In this document: positions 23,980 to 32,754 of the stretch, one piece after another
Numbering within the stretch: position 1 is the first letter of the stretch
Layout of the letters: every line of letters starts with the position of its first letter
DNA from: Oligoflexus tunisiensis
GTDB lineage: Bacteria; Bdellovibrionota_B; Oligoflexia; Oligoflexales; Oligoflexaceae
Assembly (NCBI RefSeq): GCF_001748245.1
Contig: NZ_BDFO01000001.1
Location: 4,665,471-4,729,470, forward strand
Direction of reading: 5' to 3'
DNA: 64,000 bases
Notes under the pieces: generated by a model
Told to the model about the DNA's origin: nothing
Databases searched by the model: none
Seen by the model: the letters and a program-made list of their open reading frames with translations, nothing else
Position numbers and translations under genes: made by a program

Positions 23980-24789
23980 ATGCGCGCCCTCCTCCTGTCA
24001 GCCTTTTTCAGCATGTCGGCCGCAGCCGCTGAATCACGGCCTGCGGAGATTCGGGTGTGTTTCGAGGACAAGCAGGCCTTTCCCCTCTACAACACCCCGG
24101 GTCTGGAGAACTCCAGGTCTCCGGGCATCCTGATCGATTTCATCAGGCATGTGACCCAGAAACATGGCCTGAAACTCAACCTGGTGCGGCGTCCTCCCAG
24201 CGCCTGCCGCATTCTGATGAAGTCCGGAACGGTCGACGCCTATGGCATCATCAGCCACATCCCCCATCGCGAGGACTGGGCGGTGTATCCACACCTGGCC
24301 GATGGCGCGCCGGACACAAACCGGGCCTTCAAGCGCACGGGTTATTTCCTTTATGGACGCACAGATAAGGACCTGCCCTGGGATGGCAGAAATCTAACCA
24401 CTCTCAAAGGTCTTAGGATCGGCAGCAGCGATGGCTACTCCATTAACGAGGAACTCATCCAGGCCGGTGCTGTCGTGGAAACATTTAAATCCGTGGAGGC
24501 GATGTACACAAGGCTCGTCGCCAAACAGCTCGATGGCGTGGCCCAGCTTTCCAATCGCATCGATCGCAAGCTGGACAAGGGTGTGCGCAAGTATGCAGTT
24601 CCGCTCAAGATGAACGACTACTACTTCACGTTCTCCAAAGAGTTTTATGCGGATCACAAGGAATTGTGTGAGATGATCTGGAAGGATTCTGTGCTCTTTG
24701 AAGAGTCACCGGAAGGTCGCAGGATGATGATGCATTACGAGGCGCTCGGGGATTTTCCAAAGGAAGAGGGAGGTCGGTCGACCCCTTGA
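23980..24789 (+). CDS. Periplasmic solute-binding protein (SBP family 3), third of three
   Basis: A 269-residue protein with a short signal (MRALLLSAFFSMSAAAAESR) and a family-3 fold close to the first protein of the operon: RVCFEDKQAFPLYN, GILIDFIRHVTQKHG, GTVDAYGIISHIPHRED, WDGRNLTTLKGLRIGSSDGY. GGAG precedes the start. Divergence between first and third suggests an old duplication with ligand specialisation. Being last, it is followed by a hairpin at 24776-24797 that begins inside its 3' end. Confidence 0.8.
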   Translation: MRALLLSAFFSMSAAAAESRPAEIRVCFEDKQAFPLYNTPGLENSRSPGILIDFIRHVTQKHGLKLNLVRRPPSACRILMKSGTVDAYGIISHIPHREDWAVYPHLADGAPDTNRAFKRTGYFLYGRTDKDLPWDGRNLTTLKGLRIGSSDGYSINEELIQAGAVVETFKSVEAMYTRLVAKQLDGVAQLSNRIDRKLDKGVRKYAVPLKMNDYYFTFSKEFYADHKELCEMIWKDSVLFEESPEGRRMMMHYEALGDFPKEEGGRSTP

Positions 24790-24797
24790 GGTCGACC
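24776..24797. terminator. Double-palindrome hairpin between convergent genes
   Basis: GGTCGACC-CCTTGA-GGTCGACC: each eight-base half is itself a palindrome, and together they form an eight-pair stem with a six-base loop. It covers the stop of the third binding protein and faces the small lipoprotein gene. No T-run follows on either strand; it may be a bidirectional terminator. Confidence 0.4.
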
Positions 24798-24810
24798 ACC
24801 ACGGCTTACT

Positions 24811-24987
24811 TTACTGAGCGGATTTCTTGTCCAATGCTTCAAGCAAAGCTTGCTGTCTGACTTGACGAAGACCTTCGTCGCCAGTTTCGGTTGGGGCGGC
24901 ATCATCCTTGGCCACCTGGCTTGTGGTTCCAACAGTAGTACAGCCGGTCGCGATCACAAGAACCAAAGACATCAAAACAGTTTTCAT
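24811..24987 (-). CDS. Small lipoprotein, 58 residues
   Basis: A 58-residue protein: MKTVLMSLVLVIATGC forms a lipoprotein signal with Cys16 as the lipid-linked residue, leaving a 43-residue mature peptide rich in Ala, Glu, Asp and Lys that ends in a helical segment (RQQALLEALDKKSAQ). The frame is open to 25110 but only the Met at 24987 gives a signal; AAGGA lies nine bases upstream. Short entericidin- or Lpp-like lipoproteins often protect or structure the envelope, but I recognise no specific family. Confidence 0.65.
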   Translation of the reverse strand: MKTVLMSLVLVIATGCTTVGTTSQVAKDDAAPTETGDEGLRQVRQQALLEALDKKSAQ

Positions 24988-25289
24988 GGAGGATAGTCCT
25001 TCATCGGGGATGCTCTGTTTATCCGTCCTAAAAATCTGGATATTCAGGCAACCTACGGGAATCATTGATGATGGCGCTCCGTGTCCATCCAGCCTACGCA
25101 TATATCTCATGCAATTTAAATGCTGGCAAGAGGTATTATGTCAAATTAACTTACCATTCCTTCGCATAAGTCCGGCTCATGAGAAACGCAGCAAAAGCCA
25201 ATCGTTTCCATGAGCGTCAAAAACACGCAAAAAATGGCGTCGCAAGGGGTGCAAGAACTTGTGACAACACTTGAACGAACTCTGGGCAG
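24988..25289. other. 302-base gap upstream of the small lipoprotein
   Basis: No gene supported. On the minus strand TTGACA (25144-25139) is followed after 19 bases by TTAAAT (25119-25114), a possible promoter for the lipoprotein that would leave a leader of about 120 bases. The long leader could hold a regulatory structure but I see no known riboswitch. A 43-codon + strand frame at 25210-25341 lacks a ribosome binding site and runs into the antiporter gene. Confidence 0.4.
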
Positions 25290-27137
25290 CTACGGCGTTG
25301 GTAATTGTGTTTGCCAGGTGCCTTCCTGGAGAATCTCCTGAAGGATGTCGAAAGCCGAGAGACTATGCATAAGCAGGGTGAGTTCGGAACAGGTCGCCAG
25401 ATCCACATCCGCCGCATAAGGTATGACCTGTCCCTGACGGACCACTGTGAGCGGCAGCACGGCGTAAGTCTTATCCTGCCATACCTTTTGGATTCCATTC
25501 TGCCCGCTCGTCCCGGGTCGGGGCACCAGGGTCACCCACTCCACCTGCTGCCGGTCGAGCAGATGACTCCAGTACACCGTATCCACCGGATTCCCAAAAG
25601 TTTCCACGGCCATGAGCGAGCGCAGGGTGTCCTGATTCACGTCCCGGCTCTTCTGGGTCAGAAAAAGCCGTGGGTTTCGGGAAATCTGCTGGACCTTCCG
25701 CAGCGCTTCAAGGTTCACGCCCACGTTGTTGACCAAACCGATCACGCCCCGCCGCGTATCCACCTGGGCCCGCCTCAGGACGGACGTTTCCATGATATTG
25801 CCATGGACGATACGCAAACCTTCCCGCTGCGCCTCCTTGCACTTTTGACCATCCCGATCGAGCAGCACCACATCCTGATCGCCTTCCATCAGCTTCTGCG
25901 CCAGCGCCCGGGCCAGGCGATTGGCGCCCAGGATCGCATATCCGTTGTTGCGAGGCCGTCGCACCCCAAGCAACCCGGCCACGGCATCGGCCGTGAGCCC
26001 CTGGAGTATCACGGTGGTGGCGATGACCAGAAAGACCAGAGCCCGCAATTGATTGCCGCCGCTGAAGCCGTTTTCCGCGAGACGCGTGGCAAAGAGTGAA
26101 GCGACCGCCGCGGCCACGATCCCCCGTGGAGCCAGAAACGACATGAACATGCGCTCGCGTTTGCCGAGGGTGGTGCCGCGTGTGCTCCAAATCACCACGA
26201 TGGGACGGACGATAAACATAACGGCGAGAACGGTATAAAATCCGCGCCAGCCGAGTTCCATGATGTCCCGCATTCGTATCGAAGCGGTCAGCACGACAAA
26301 CAGAAGACCGATCAGAAGGAGCGTCAGCTGTTCCTTGAATTCCAGCATTTTATGCCGGGTCGGCAGCCGGGCGTTGCCCACCACGATACCGGCGATGGTG
26401 ACCGTCATGATTCCACTTTCATGGAACACGGCGTTGCTGGCCTGAAAAATCACCAGCGCCGCGGAAAGGGTCAGGACGTTGGCATATTCATCCGGCACGA
26501 TATGCGGCCGCCGGAGGATCCAAACCAGGGTCATGCCGCCCATGGCTCCCGCCACCGCTCCAAAGAGCAGACGAAAACCCAGGTCCGCAAAACCGATGGC
26601 CGCATCCATGGGCGCGCCGCTGATCACCACCTCCAAACCAATGACAGCGATCAGAGCCCCTATCGGGTCGATGAGGACCCCTTCCGACTGCAGAATGGTT
26701 TGAAGATTTTTCCGAATACCAATCCGATGGAGAAGCGGCGTCACGACCGTGGGGCCGGTGACGATGATCAGGGTTCCAAAGAGGAAACTGAGCGTCCAGC
26801 TCCAGTCCATGATCACACGCGCCGCCAGCATTCCACAGATGGCGGTCAGCATAGCGCCCGAAGTGATCAAACGCCGAATCACGAGGGCATTGCGTTTCAT
26901 CGCCCCCATGCGCAGGAGCATGCCGCCCTCGAAGAGGATCACCGACACAGCCATACCAATGAGTTCTGTGACTCGGGACCCCAGTTTCTCCGGATCGATC
27001 ACGCCCAGTCCATCGGGGCCAAAGATGATGCCGCCTATAAGAAAAAGGACGATGCCGGGGACCTGGAGAAAGCGGGCAATAATCTGGCAAACCACACCGA
27101 TGAGGAGAGCCAAAGACAGCATCAATGGAATCGTCAT
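25290..27137 (-). CDS. Cation:proton antiporter (CPA type) with TrkA-N domain
   Basis: A 615-residue inner-membrane protein: about 12-13 membrane helices (residues 1-385) of the Na+(K+)/H+ exchanger fold, with FLIGGIIFGPDGLG, RVIMDWSWTLSFLFGTLIIV and the SEGVLIDPIGALIAV region holding the Asp ligand, then a cytosolic TrkA-N (RCK) domain (about 395-515; NNGYAILGANRLARALAQKL). The Rossmann glycine motif is altered (GANRLA for GxGxxG), so nucleotide gating may differ. A C-terminal tail follows. It would exchange K+ or Na+ for H+ in pH or salt homeostasis. I start it at 27137 (MTIPLMLS), whose ATG overlaps the upstream stop in ATGA. Last gene of a three-gene coupled operon. Confidence 0.9.
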   Translation of the reverse strand: MTIPLMLSLALLIGVVCQIIARFLQVPGIVLFLIGGIIFGPDGLGVIDPEKLGSRVTELIGMAVSVILFEGGMLLRMGAMKRNALVIRRLITSGAMLTAICGMLAARVIMDWSWTLSFLFGTLIIVTGPTVVTPLLHRIGIRKNLQTILQSEGVLIDPIGALIAVIGLEVVISGAPMDAAIGFADLGFRLLFGAVAGAMGGMTLVWILRRPHIVPDEYANVLTLSAALVIFQASNAVFHESGIMTVTIAGIVVGNARLPTRHKMLEFKEQLTLLLIGLLFVVLTASIRMRDIMELGWRGFYTVLAVMFIVRPIVVIWSTRGTTLGKRERMFMSFLAPRGIVAAAVASLFATRLAENGFSGGNQLRALVFLVIATTVILQGLTADAVAGLLGVRRPRNNGYAILGANRLARALAQKLMEGDQDVVLLDRDGQKCKEAQREGLRIVHGNIMETSVLRRAQVDTRRGVIGLVNNVGVNLEALRKVQQISRNPRLFLTQKSRDVNQDTLRSLMAVETFGNPVDTVYWSHLLDRQQVEWVTLVPRPGTSGQNGIQKVWQDKTYAVLPLTVVRQGQVIPYAADVDLATCSELTLLMHSLSAFDILQEILQEGTWQTQLPTP

Positions 27138-27775
27138 GCAGGTGCATCCCAAATTTTTTGTAAGGCCTGGGTGAAGGTCTCCGGCGGTTGAGCTCCGGAA
27201 ACCAGGTACTTGCGATTGATCACAAAGGCCGGAACTCCGGTCAGACCAAAGAGCTGGGCCTCATCCTCATCCTGCCTCACCGCCTCCGTAAAGTCCGTGG
27301 ACTCCAGTACGGTTCGGGCCTGCTCCCGATCAAGACCGGCTTCCTCGGCGATCGCGATGAGGCTTTCAATTTTGCCGATTTGACGACCTTCCGTGAAGTA
27401 GGCGGCAAACAATTTTTCATACACCTGATCCGCAAGACCAAGGCTTTTGCCCAGATGCAGGAGTCGATGGGCATGAAACGAATTGGTGGGAATAATGCGA
27501 TCCATATGCAGGGTCAGACCAAGTTCCAGGGCCTGCGCTTCAAGGTTGGCATTGTTTTCCCGGGCCCACTCCACCGTGCGTCCGTATTTCCGGGCCAGGA
27601 GCTCATGGATGCTGATGCCATAATCCTGCGCAGCGCTGGGATCAAGTTCAAAACTGCGCCAGGTCACCTGCACCTGGTCCCGGTGCGGAAACGCGGTCAG
27701 CGCCTTTTGAAAGCGATGCTTCCCAATATAGCAAAAGGGACAGAGAATATCCGACCAGATTTCGATGCTAATCAC
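27134..27775 (-). CDS. DsbA-family oxidoreductase, FrnE-like
   Basis: A 213-residue thioredoxin-fold protein of the DSBA/FrnE group: active site LCPFCYIG (CxxC) close to the N-terminus, helical insertion (50-150) with AHRLLHLGKSLGLAD, and the cis-proline loop GVPAFVINRKYLVSG near 180. There is no signal peptide, so it is cytosolic; FrnE-like proteins have disulfide oxidoreductase activity linked to oxidative stress. Its start overlaps the upstream gene's stop and its stop overlaps the antiporter start, both ATGA. The coupling hints at a shared stress response, redox plus ion/pH balance. Confidence 0.9.
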   Translation of the reverse strand: MISIEIWSDILCPFCYIGKHRFQKALTAFPHRDQVQVTWRSFELDPSAAQDYGISIHELLARKYGRTVEWARENNANLEAQALELGLTLHMDRIIPTNSFHAHRLLHLGKSLGLADQVYEKLFAAYFTEGRQIGKIESLIAIAEEAGLDREQARTVLESTDFTEAVRQDEDEAQLFGLTGVPAFVINRKYLVSGAQPPETFTQALQKIWDAPA

Positions 27776-28092
27776 GGGCGTGCCTTACTAATAATGGCTT
27801 TGATTAAACTCCGGCTGACGTTGCCGGCCAGCTCCTGAACCAAAGGATGGCGTATGGTTTGAAGCCAGACCCCTTCGAAGTCAAACTTTCCCTGGGTCTT
27901 GTACTGGACAAAGACCGTTTCCATCACCTTGAACAGTTCCTCCCGTTTGGCATCTGGCATCTCCACAAACGCGTCATGCAGCATGGTGAGCAGAATTTGA
28001 CCTGAAAGAGCTGAGCCCAGTTCCAGTTTATCCTTGATGGCATTTTGAGCCAGTTGCCTGGCGGAACCGATCCACGATCCGAACTTATCCAT
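27772..28092 (-). CDS. Small helical protein of unknown function
   Basis: A 106-residue soluble protein predicted nearly all helical (LAQNAIKDKLELGSALSGQI, REELFKVMETVFVQYKTQG, ELAGNVSRSLIKAIISKARP). No motif or family recognised. It is first in the operon with the FrnE-like and antiporter genes and overlaps the FrnE gene by four bases, so its product is made in step with them. A chaperone or adaptor role is possible but unsupported. Confidence 0.7.
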   Translation of the reverse strand: MDKFGSWIGSARQLAQNAIKDKLELGSALSGQILLTMLHDAFVEMPDAKREELFKVMETVFVQYKTQGKFDFEGVWLQTIRHPLVQELAGNVSRSLIKAIISKARP

Positions 28093-28198
28093 AGCTCACG
28101 TCCTACCTTTCGCGTCGGGAACCGACATAAATAAGGTACGAAAGATTGGGCGAAAGTCAAAGTTCAGAATCAGAGTCAGTCCTTTTGCCTGTTTAAAA

Positions 28199-28215
28199 GG
28201 TCAGAACCCCTGACC
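28199..28215. terminator. Hairpin in the divergent gap
   Basis: GGTCAG-AACCC-CTGACC is a perfect six-pair stem. On the minus strand it is followed by TTTTAAAC, a terminator-like layout lying about 105 bases upstream of the minus-strand operon, so it could stop antisense transcription from the cyclase locus or act as a leader attenuator. The region also contains an AT-rich stretch with TATAAA at 28271-28276, a possible -10 for the + strand gene. Confidence 0.35.
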
Positions 28216-28348
28216 AACTACAACGTAACTTTTTATTATTACTACATTTTTTTATATGTTTCCAAAAACGTATAAATAGGATCCTTCGGAAATGAAGGAG
28301 TTTGTCGAAAAACATCGAGTCGCTATCGATAGAGTCAAGCGAGGGTCT

Positions 28349-30412
28349 ATGCAACACCGCATTCTATGGTTTCCCTTCATGCTTCTGCTGCTGTCCCTGG
28401 CAGCCTACAGCACGGTCAGCGCCGATGAACTTCGCCCGGATATGACCCTGGCCGAACTCGAATATGAAATCGCGGATGATCCCCGACGTGTGAATGAGTG
28501 GGCCCGGCAGACCTTTGCCACCATGGATCGCAACAAGACCCCGGATCAGTGGATCAGGATCCTGGCCACGGTTTTCCTGGCCAGTGCCCAGAGCGGCGAG
28601 GATCGCAGCGTGACCGCCTCACGATACAAAAAGGAAATCGACGATGCCCTGCCCATGTCGCGTCAGATTCGGGCCTGGCAGGAGTTTGATATCTTTCAAT
28701 CCCTGGCCAACCAGCTGAAGTTCGCGCATGAATTTGATGCCTTCCTGGTCGAGGAATTGAAGCTTTTGAACTTTCTCTTCAAATCAGCCTCCGTGGACGT
28801 GGCCCTGATTCGTTTGAGTCAGATCGCCAATAGCCTCAGCCATCATGGGCGCCGGGCGGCCGCTCGCAAATATGCGAACCAGGCGAAGCTGATTCTGAAG
28901 GAAAATAAAGACATCAGTGAATTCCGTCGGGAATCCATTCACGGGACGATCGCCTTGATCCTGATGGAAGACCCTGACACCCGGACGAGTTCCGAGGAAC
29001 TGTTCGAGGAGGCGACCCTGGCCTTTAAGAAAAACGGGCGGCGTCATCTTCTGGCCCAGACCACCTACAATTATGCGGCCAATTCGGTCTTTCAAGGTCG
29101 AGCCGCTCCCGACAAATTGCAAAAGGCCATCGCTTATCTTGAACTCGGCATAGCCGCCGCGCAGGAAATCAACGACACGGCCATCGGCGGTCTCTCACGG
29201 GCGCTTCTGGCCCATGCCCTGAATCGTCTGCGGAAATACGAAGAAGCGGAATCCGTGGCTCGGGAAGCCATCGCCTTTCTGCAGGGCAGCCATGATCTCG
29301 GCACCCTCAGCGCGAGCATCGCCGCCGGCACCGCCGCCATCGAGTTAAAAAAGTACGAGCAGGCCAAAATCAATCTGACCAGGGCCGAGGAGCTGGCCGA
29401 GGAGATCCCCGCGACTCCTCTTTATCTGCGGGTGGAGCTGAAGAAGAATCTATCGCAGCTATCCTTTGCCAATAAGAGTTTTGACAAGGCGTTCCGCTAT
29501 CAGATCGAATACTACTACCTCGACAGCGAATGGAATCGGCAGGGGAAAAAGGACAGTCTCTCGGCCCGCCGCTCACTCGGTTTTACCGGGGATGATGAAC
29601 CCCTGACGGATGATGGACCCCTGCCTATGACCTATGCGTCCTGGGCCATGGGACTTTCCTTGAGCCTGGCGCTCATCTGTATCGTGGTGGTGTATCGCAA
29701 GAACCGCACCATTCGCAAACTGGAAGCGGATTTTGAAACGCAAACCCTGCAGCGTTCGTTTCCTCCGAAACTGGTGGAGGAATTCATGCTGGGTCGCTCC
29801 ACGCTGGATGAGTCGTCGCATTCGCGGCTGGTGACGGTGCTCTTTGCGGATCTGGTCGACTTTGGACCGATCTGTGACCGACTTGGGGCGGAGCGGGTGA
29901 CACGGCTTTTGAATCAGTATTTTTCCAAAATGTCGGCGATCGTTTTTGATCATGAAGGCATGCTCGATAAGTATACCGGGCATGGCGTGATGGTGGTCTT
30001 CGGTGTGCCCCACAAGGCCGCCGGCCGGGAACAGGCCATTCGCGCGCTGCATTGTGGAATTGAAATGATGCAGGCTCTGAAGGACATGAGCGCGGATTGG
30101 AAAAAGGAATTTGGCGTCAGCATCACGATGCGTCTTGGTCTGTCGCAGGGTGAGGCCGTGGTGGGTTCCTTTGGATCGGAAAGCCGTAAGGAGTATACCG
30201 CCGTGGGTTCGACCGTGCATCTGGCTGCGGCTTTGCAGGAACATGCGGAATCCGGACAGATCCTGCTGGCGGAATCCGTCGCGCAATTTTTTACGGAAGA
30301 CTGCGAACACGTCGGCGAACTCGTCACCGAAGCAGACGACAATCCTCTCGCTGTGTATAGGTATCCCTGGCAGCTCGATGCCGGGGACAGGCCTTTGGAT
30401 TCTGTCGGCTAA
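28349..30412 (+). CDS. Exported-signal/TPR protein with degenerate class III cyclase domain
   Basis: A 687-residue protein: signal or anchor (MQHRILWFPFMLLLLSLAAY), a long helical TPR-type region (about 30-410) expected in the periplasm, a membrane helix (428-447) and a cytosolic class III cyclase domain (485-670). The first metal Asp is present (Asp501 in LFADLVDF) but the second is His545 (DKYTGHGVMVVFG instead of DKYxGDxxMAxFG), and the usual VMGDAVNLASR reads AVGSTVHLAAA, losing the transition-state Asn and Arg. Catalysis is therefore doubtful; it may bind nucleotide or pair with another cyclase. The start at 28349 has GAGG four bases upstream and begins the signal; the frame is open from 28292. 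Confidence 0.85.
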   Translation: MQHRILWFPFMLLLLSLAAYSTVSADELRPDMTLAELEYEIADDPRRVNEWARQTFATMDRNKTPDQWIRILATVFLASAQSGEDRSVTASRYKKEIDDALPMSRQIRAWQEFDIFQSLANQLKFAHEFDAFLVEELKLLNFLFKSASVDVALIRLSQIANSLSHHGRRAAARKYANQAKLILKENKDISEFRRESIHGTIALILMEDPDTRTSSEELFEEATLAFKKNGRRHLLAQTTYNYAANSVFQGRAAPDKLQKAIAYLELGIAAAQEINDTAIGGLSRALLAHALNRLRKYEEAESVAREAIAFLQGSHDLGTLSASIAAGTAAIELKKYEQAKINLTRAEELAEEIPATPLYLRVELKKNLSQLSFANKSFDKAFRYQIEYYYLDSEWNRQGKKDSLSARRSLGFTGDDEPLTDDGPLPMTYASWAMGLSLSLALICIVVVYRKNRTIRKLEADFETQTLQRSFPPKLVEEFMLGRSTLDESSHSRLVTVLFADLVDFGPICDRLGAERVTRLLNQYFSKMSAIVFDHEGMLDKYTGHGVMVVFGVPHKAAGREQAIRALHCGIEMMQALKDMSADWKKEFGVSITMRLGLSQGEAVVGSFGSESRKEYTAVGSTVHLAAALQEHAESGQILLAESVAQFFTEDCEHVGELVTEADDNPLAVYRYPWQLDAGDRPLDSVG

Positions 30413-30431
30413 AAGATCCACTTAAAAAAGT

Positions 30432-30463
30432 TTGTCACATTCAGGTCAGCTCCCCCGTATAAG
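30432..30463 (+). promoter_or_regulatory. Candidate long-spacer promoter of the copper oxidase gene
   Basis: TTGTCA (30432-30437) and TATAAG (30458-30463) are separated by 20 bases, a spacing typical of MerR/CueR-activated metal promoters, and lie about 36 bases before the multicopper oxidase start. I do not see the expected dyad in the spacer, so metal control is only a suggestion. Confidence 0.25.
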
Positions 30464-30498
30464 GTTCCAAGCACTGGACGGCCTTATGAGGAGCTGTA

Positions 30499-32748
30499 AT
30501 GAAACGCCTGTTCTTATTGACTATTTTCACGCTGCTGGCTATGCCGTTGACCCTGACGGGCGCCGAAAAGGCCCGAACAGTTCGATATGAACTGGTCGCG
30601 ACCCAGGGCACGGTCAATCTTAGTGGTAAGAAATCCGTGGATTTTGCGCTGCTGGTCAACGGCAGTCTGCCCGCCCCTACACTCGAGTTTACGGAAGGCG
30701 ATGTAGCCGAAATCATCCTGAAGAACCAGATTCCCGGTCAGGAGGTTTCGATTCACTGGCATGGTCTTCTGCTGCCCCCTTTGATGGATGGTGTCCCTTA
30801 TGTGAACACGCCCCCCATTCCCAGTGGCGGGTCGTTTACCTATCGCTTCCCGTTGAGGCAGTCGGGAACCTATTGGTACCACACGCATACCAATGTTCAG
30901 GAGCAGAAGGGCATCTACGGGGCCTTCATCGTGCATCCCAAAAAACCGAGGATAACGGCCGACAAGGATGCGATCGTCGTGTTGAGTGACTGGTCGGATG
31001 AGGATGCCACGCAGATACTCGCCAACCTGCGGAAGGATGGTGACTACTATCTGTATAAGAAGGGAACCGTTCGCTCCTGGATCGGGGCCATGCGGGAAAA
31101 TGCGCTTGGGATTTATTTGGAGAACGAATGGACCCGCATGGGCGGGATGGATTATTCAGACGTCGGGTATGACGCTTTTCTGATCAACGGGAAGCGGAAT
31201 GCGCAGCTGGCAGTGGCCCATCCGGGGGAGAAAATTCGGATACGGATTATAAATGCTGCGGCGTCCACCTACTTTCACGTAGCGCTTGGAGATAGGGCCA
31301 TGCAGGTCGTTGCGGTGGATGGCGTGGATATGAAGCCGACCTGGACGCGGGAAATCTTGATCGGCATGGCTGAGACCTATGACGTGCTCTTTGAAGTGCC
31401 GGCGCACAAGAATTATGAATTGAAAGCCACCGCCCAGGATGGAACGGGGTCTGCATCCGCATGGATTGGAATGGGCGATCAGGTGCCGGCGCCGGTGAAA
31501 CCCATGCCGCCGATGTATGAGGCCATGGATCATGGAGGGCATGGAGGTGAGCATGCGGGGCATGCGGATCATTCCGAGCATGGCGGTGACCATGCGGGGC
31601 ACAGCAGCCAGATGGCCGTTCAGGGTGATGAGCACGCCGCGCATAACGGCCACGATGCGAAGCATGACAAGCACCCACCAAAGTCGGCCGCAACTGGCAG
31701 CGACTCCTCTCACACCGGGCATGAGGATCACTCCATGCATGCGACGCAGGACAAACCTGACCACTCCCAGCATGCCGGCCACGGCGCCGCCGATAAGGAG
31801 ATTCTCCAGACGCTGACTGTCGACAACATCCAGGCCCTCGAACCCACCCGGTTTGCCAGCAATCTCCCCGTTCACGATGTCAAGCTCGTCCTCGATGGCG
31901 ATATGGAACGCTATGTCTGGCACATCAATGGCAAGGCCATCTTCGAAGACCGCACCATTGAAATCAAGGAAGGCCAGGTCATCCGCTTCACGATGGTCAA
32001 CGAAACCATGATGCATCACCCCATGCATCTCCACGGACACTTCTTCCGGGTGCTTAATCCATTCGGCGATCGTTCCCCGTGGAAACACACTGTCGACGTC
32101 TCCCCCCACACCACCCGCACCATCGAGTTTCTCGCCAATGAACCAGGCGAGTGGATGCTGCATTGCCACAACCTCTATCACATGAAAACCGGCATGGCCC
32201 GGGTGGTGAAATATTCCAGTTTCACCCCGTCCCCGGAAGTCGCCAGGCATCAGAAGCACGACCCCCACAATCATGATCACACCTATTTTTATGGAATGCT
32301 GGAAACCTCAACCAACCACGGCCAGGCCAAATTCCGCCTGACCCAAACCTGGAATGAACTCGAAGCCCGGGTGGAAACCGGCGAGGACTATCAATCGGAA
32401 GTGGAAGGCGATCTTCTCTACCGCCGCTGGCAGGACCGCTATCTGAACTTCATCCTCGGCGGCAGCCATTTTCACGACAAAACCCGGGCGGTCGCCGGTG
32501 TGGGCTATCTGCTGCCGATGCTGATCGAAAGCAACCTTCTGGTCGATCATACGGGCCGACTACGGCTTGATCTGGACAAGCGCTTCCAGTGGACGTCCAC
32601 CCTTTTTTCCGACGCTGATGTCAGTTTTCGGCAAAGCGAAAGAACCGAGTGGGAAGTCTCCCTCATGTATGCCAACTCCTGGTCCTGGGCCGCTGGCCTG
32701 AAGGTGACCGAAGACAACACCGGCGTCGGTGTGCAGTTCCAATTTTGA
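30499..32748 (+). CDS. CopA-type multicopper oxidase fused to a CopB-like barrel domain
   Basis: A 749-residue protein with a Sec-type signal (MKRLFLLTIFTLLAMPLTLT; no twin arginine). Residues 25-590 are a CopA-type multicopper oxidase: HWHGLLLPPLMDG near 86, TYWYHTHTNVQEQ near 127, HHPMHLHGHFFRV near 504 and HCHNLYHMKTGMARV near 555, giving all copper ligands. Residues about 345-430 are a His/Met/Asp-rich linker, probably Cu-binding. From about 590 to the end (GMLETSTNHGQAKFRLTQTW onward, ending in Phe) the chain looks like the CopB outer-membrane barrel, usually a separate protein encoded next to copA. It should oxidise Cu(I) in the periplasm, tethered to the outer membrane if the barrel call is right. 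Copper resistance is the likely role. Confidence 0.85.
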   Translation: MKRLFLLTIFTLLAMPLTLTGAEKARTVRYELVATQGTVNLSGKKSVDFALLVNGSLPAPTLEFTEGDVAEIILKNQIPGQEVSIHWHGLLLPPLMDGVPYVNTPPIPSGGSFTYRFPLRQSGTYWYHTHTNVQEQKGIYGAFIVHPKKPRITADKDAIVVLSDWSDEDATQILANLRKDGDYYLYKKGTVRSWIGAMRENALGIYLENEWTRMGGMDYSDVGYDAFLINGKRNAQLAVAHPGEKIRIRIINAAASTYFHVALGDRAMQVVAVDGVDMKPTWTREILIGMAETYDVLFEVPAHKNYELKATAQDGTGSASAWIGMGDQVPAPVKPMPPMYEAMDHGGHGGEHAGHADHSEHGGDHAGHSSQMAVQGDEHAAHNGHDAKHDKHPPKSAATGSDSSHTGHEDHSMHATQDKPDHSQHAGHGAADKEILQTLTVDNIQALEPTRFASNLPVHDVKLVLDGDMERYVWHINGKAIFEDRTIEIKEGQVIRFTMVNETMMHHPMHLHGHFFRVLNPFGDRSPWKHTVDVSPHTTRTIEFLANEPGEWMLHCHNLYHMKTGMARVVKYSSFTPSPEVARHQKHDPHNHDHTYFYGMLETSTNHGQAKFRLTQTWNELEARVETGEDYQSEVEGDLLYRRWQDRYLNFILGGSHFHDKTRAVAGVGYLLPMLIESNLLVDHTGRLRLDLDKRFQWTSTLFSDADVSFRQSERTEWEVSLMYANSWSWAAGLKVTEDNTGVGVQFQF

Positions 32749-32754
32749 ACACCA

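Noticed and set aside
25210..25341. 43-codon + strand frame MSVKNTQKMASQ...
   Set aside because: Peptide looks plausible but there is no ribosome binding site and its last third is antisense to the antiporter 3' end.
28199..28215. Hairpin considered as a riboswitch or attenuator aptamer
   Set aside because: Only one short stem with no aptamer-like conserved core; kept as a terminator-like hairpin with low confidence.
31156..32280. 374-codon minus-strand frame with many Met/Val residues
   Set aside because: Produced by reading the His-rich copper linker backwards; the + strand oxidase motifs are decisive.
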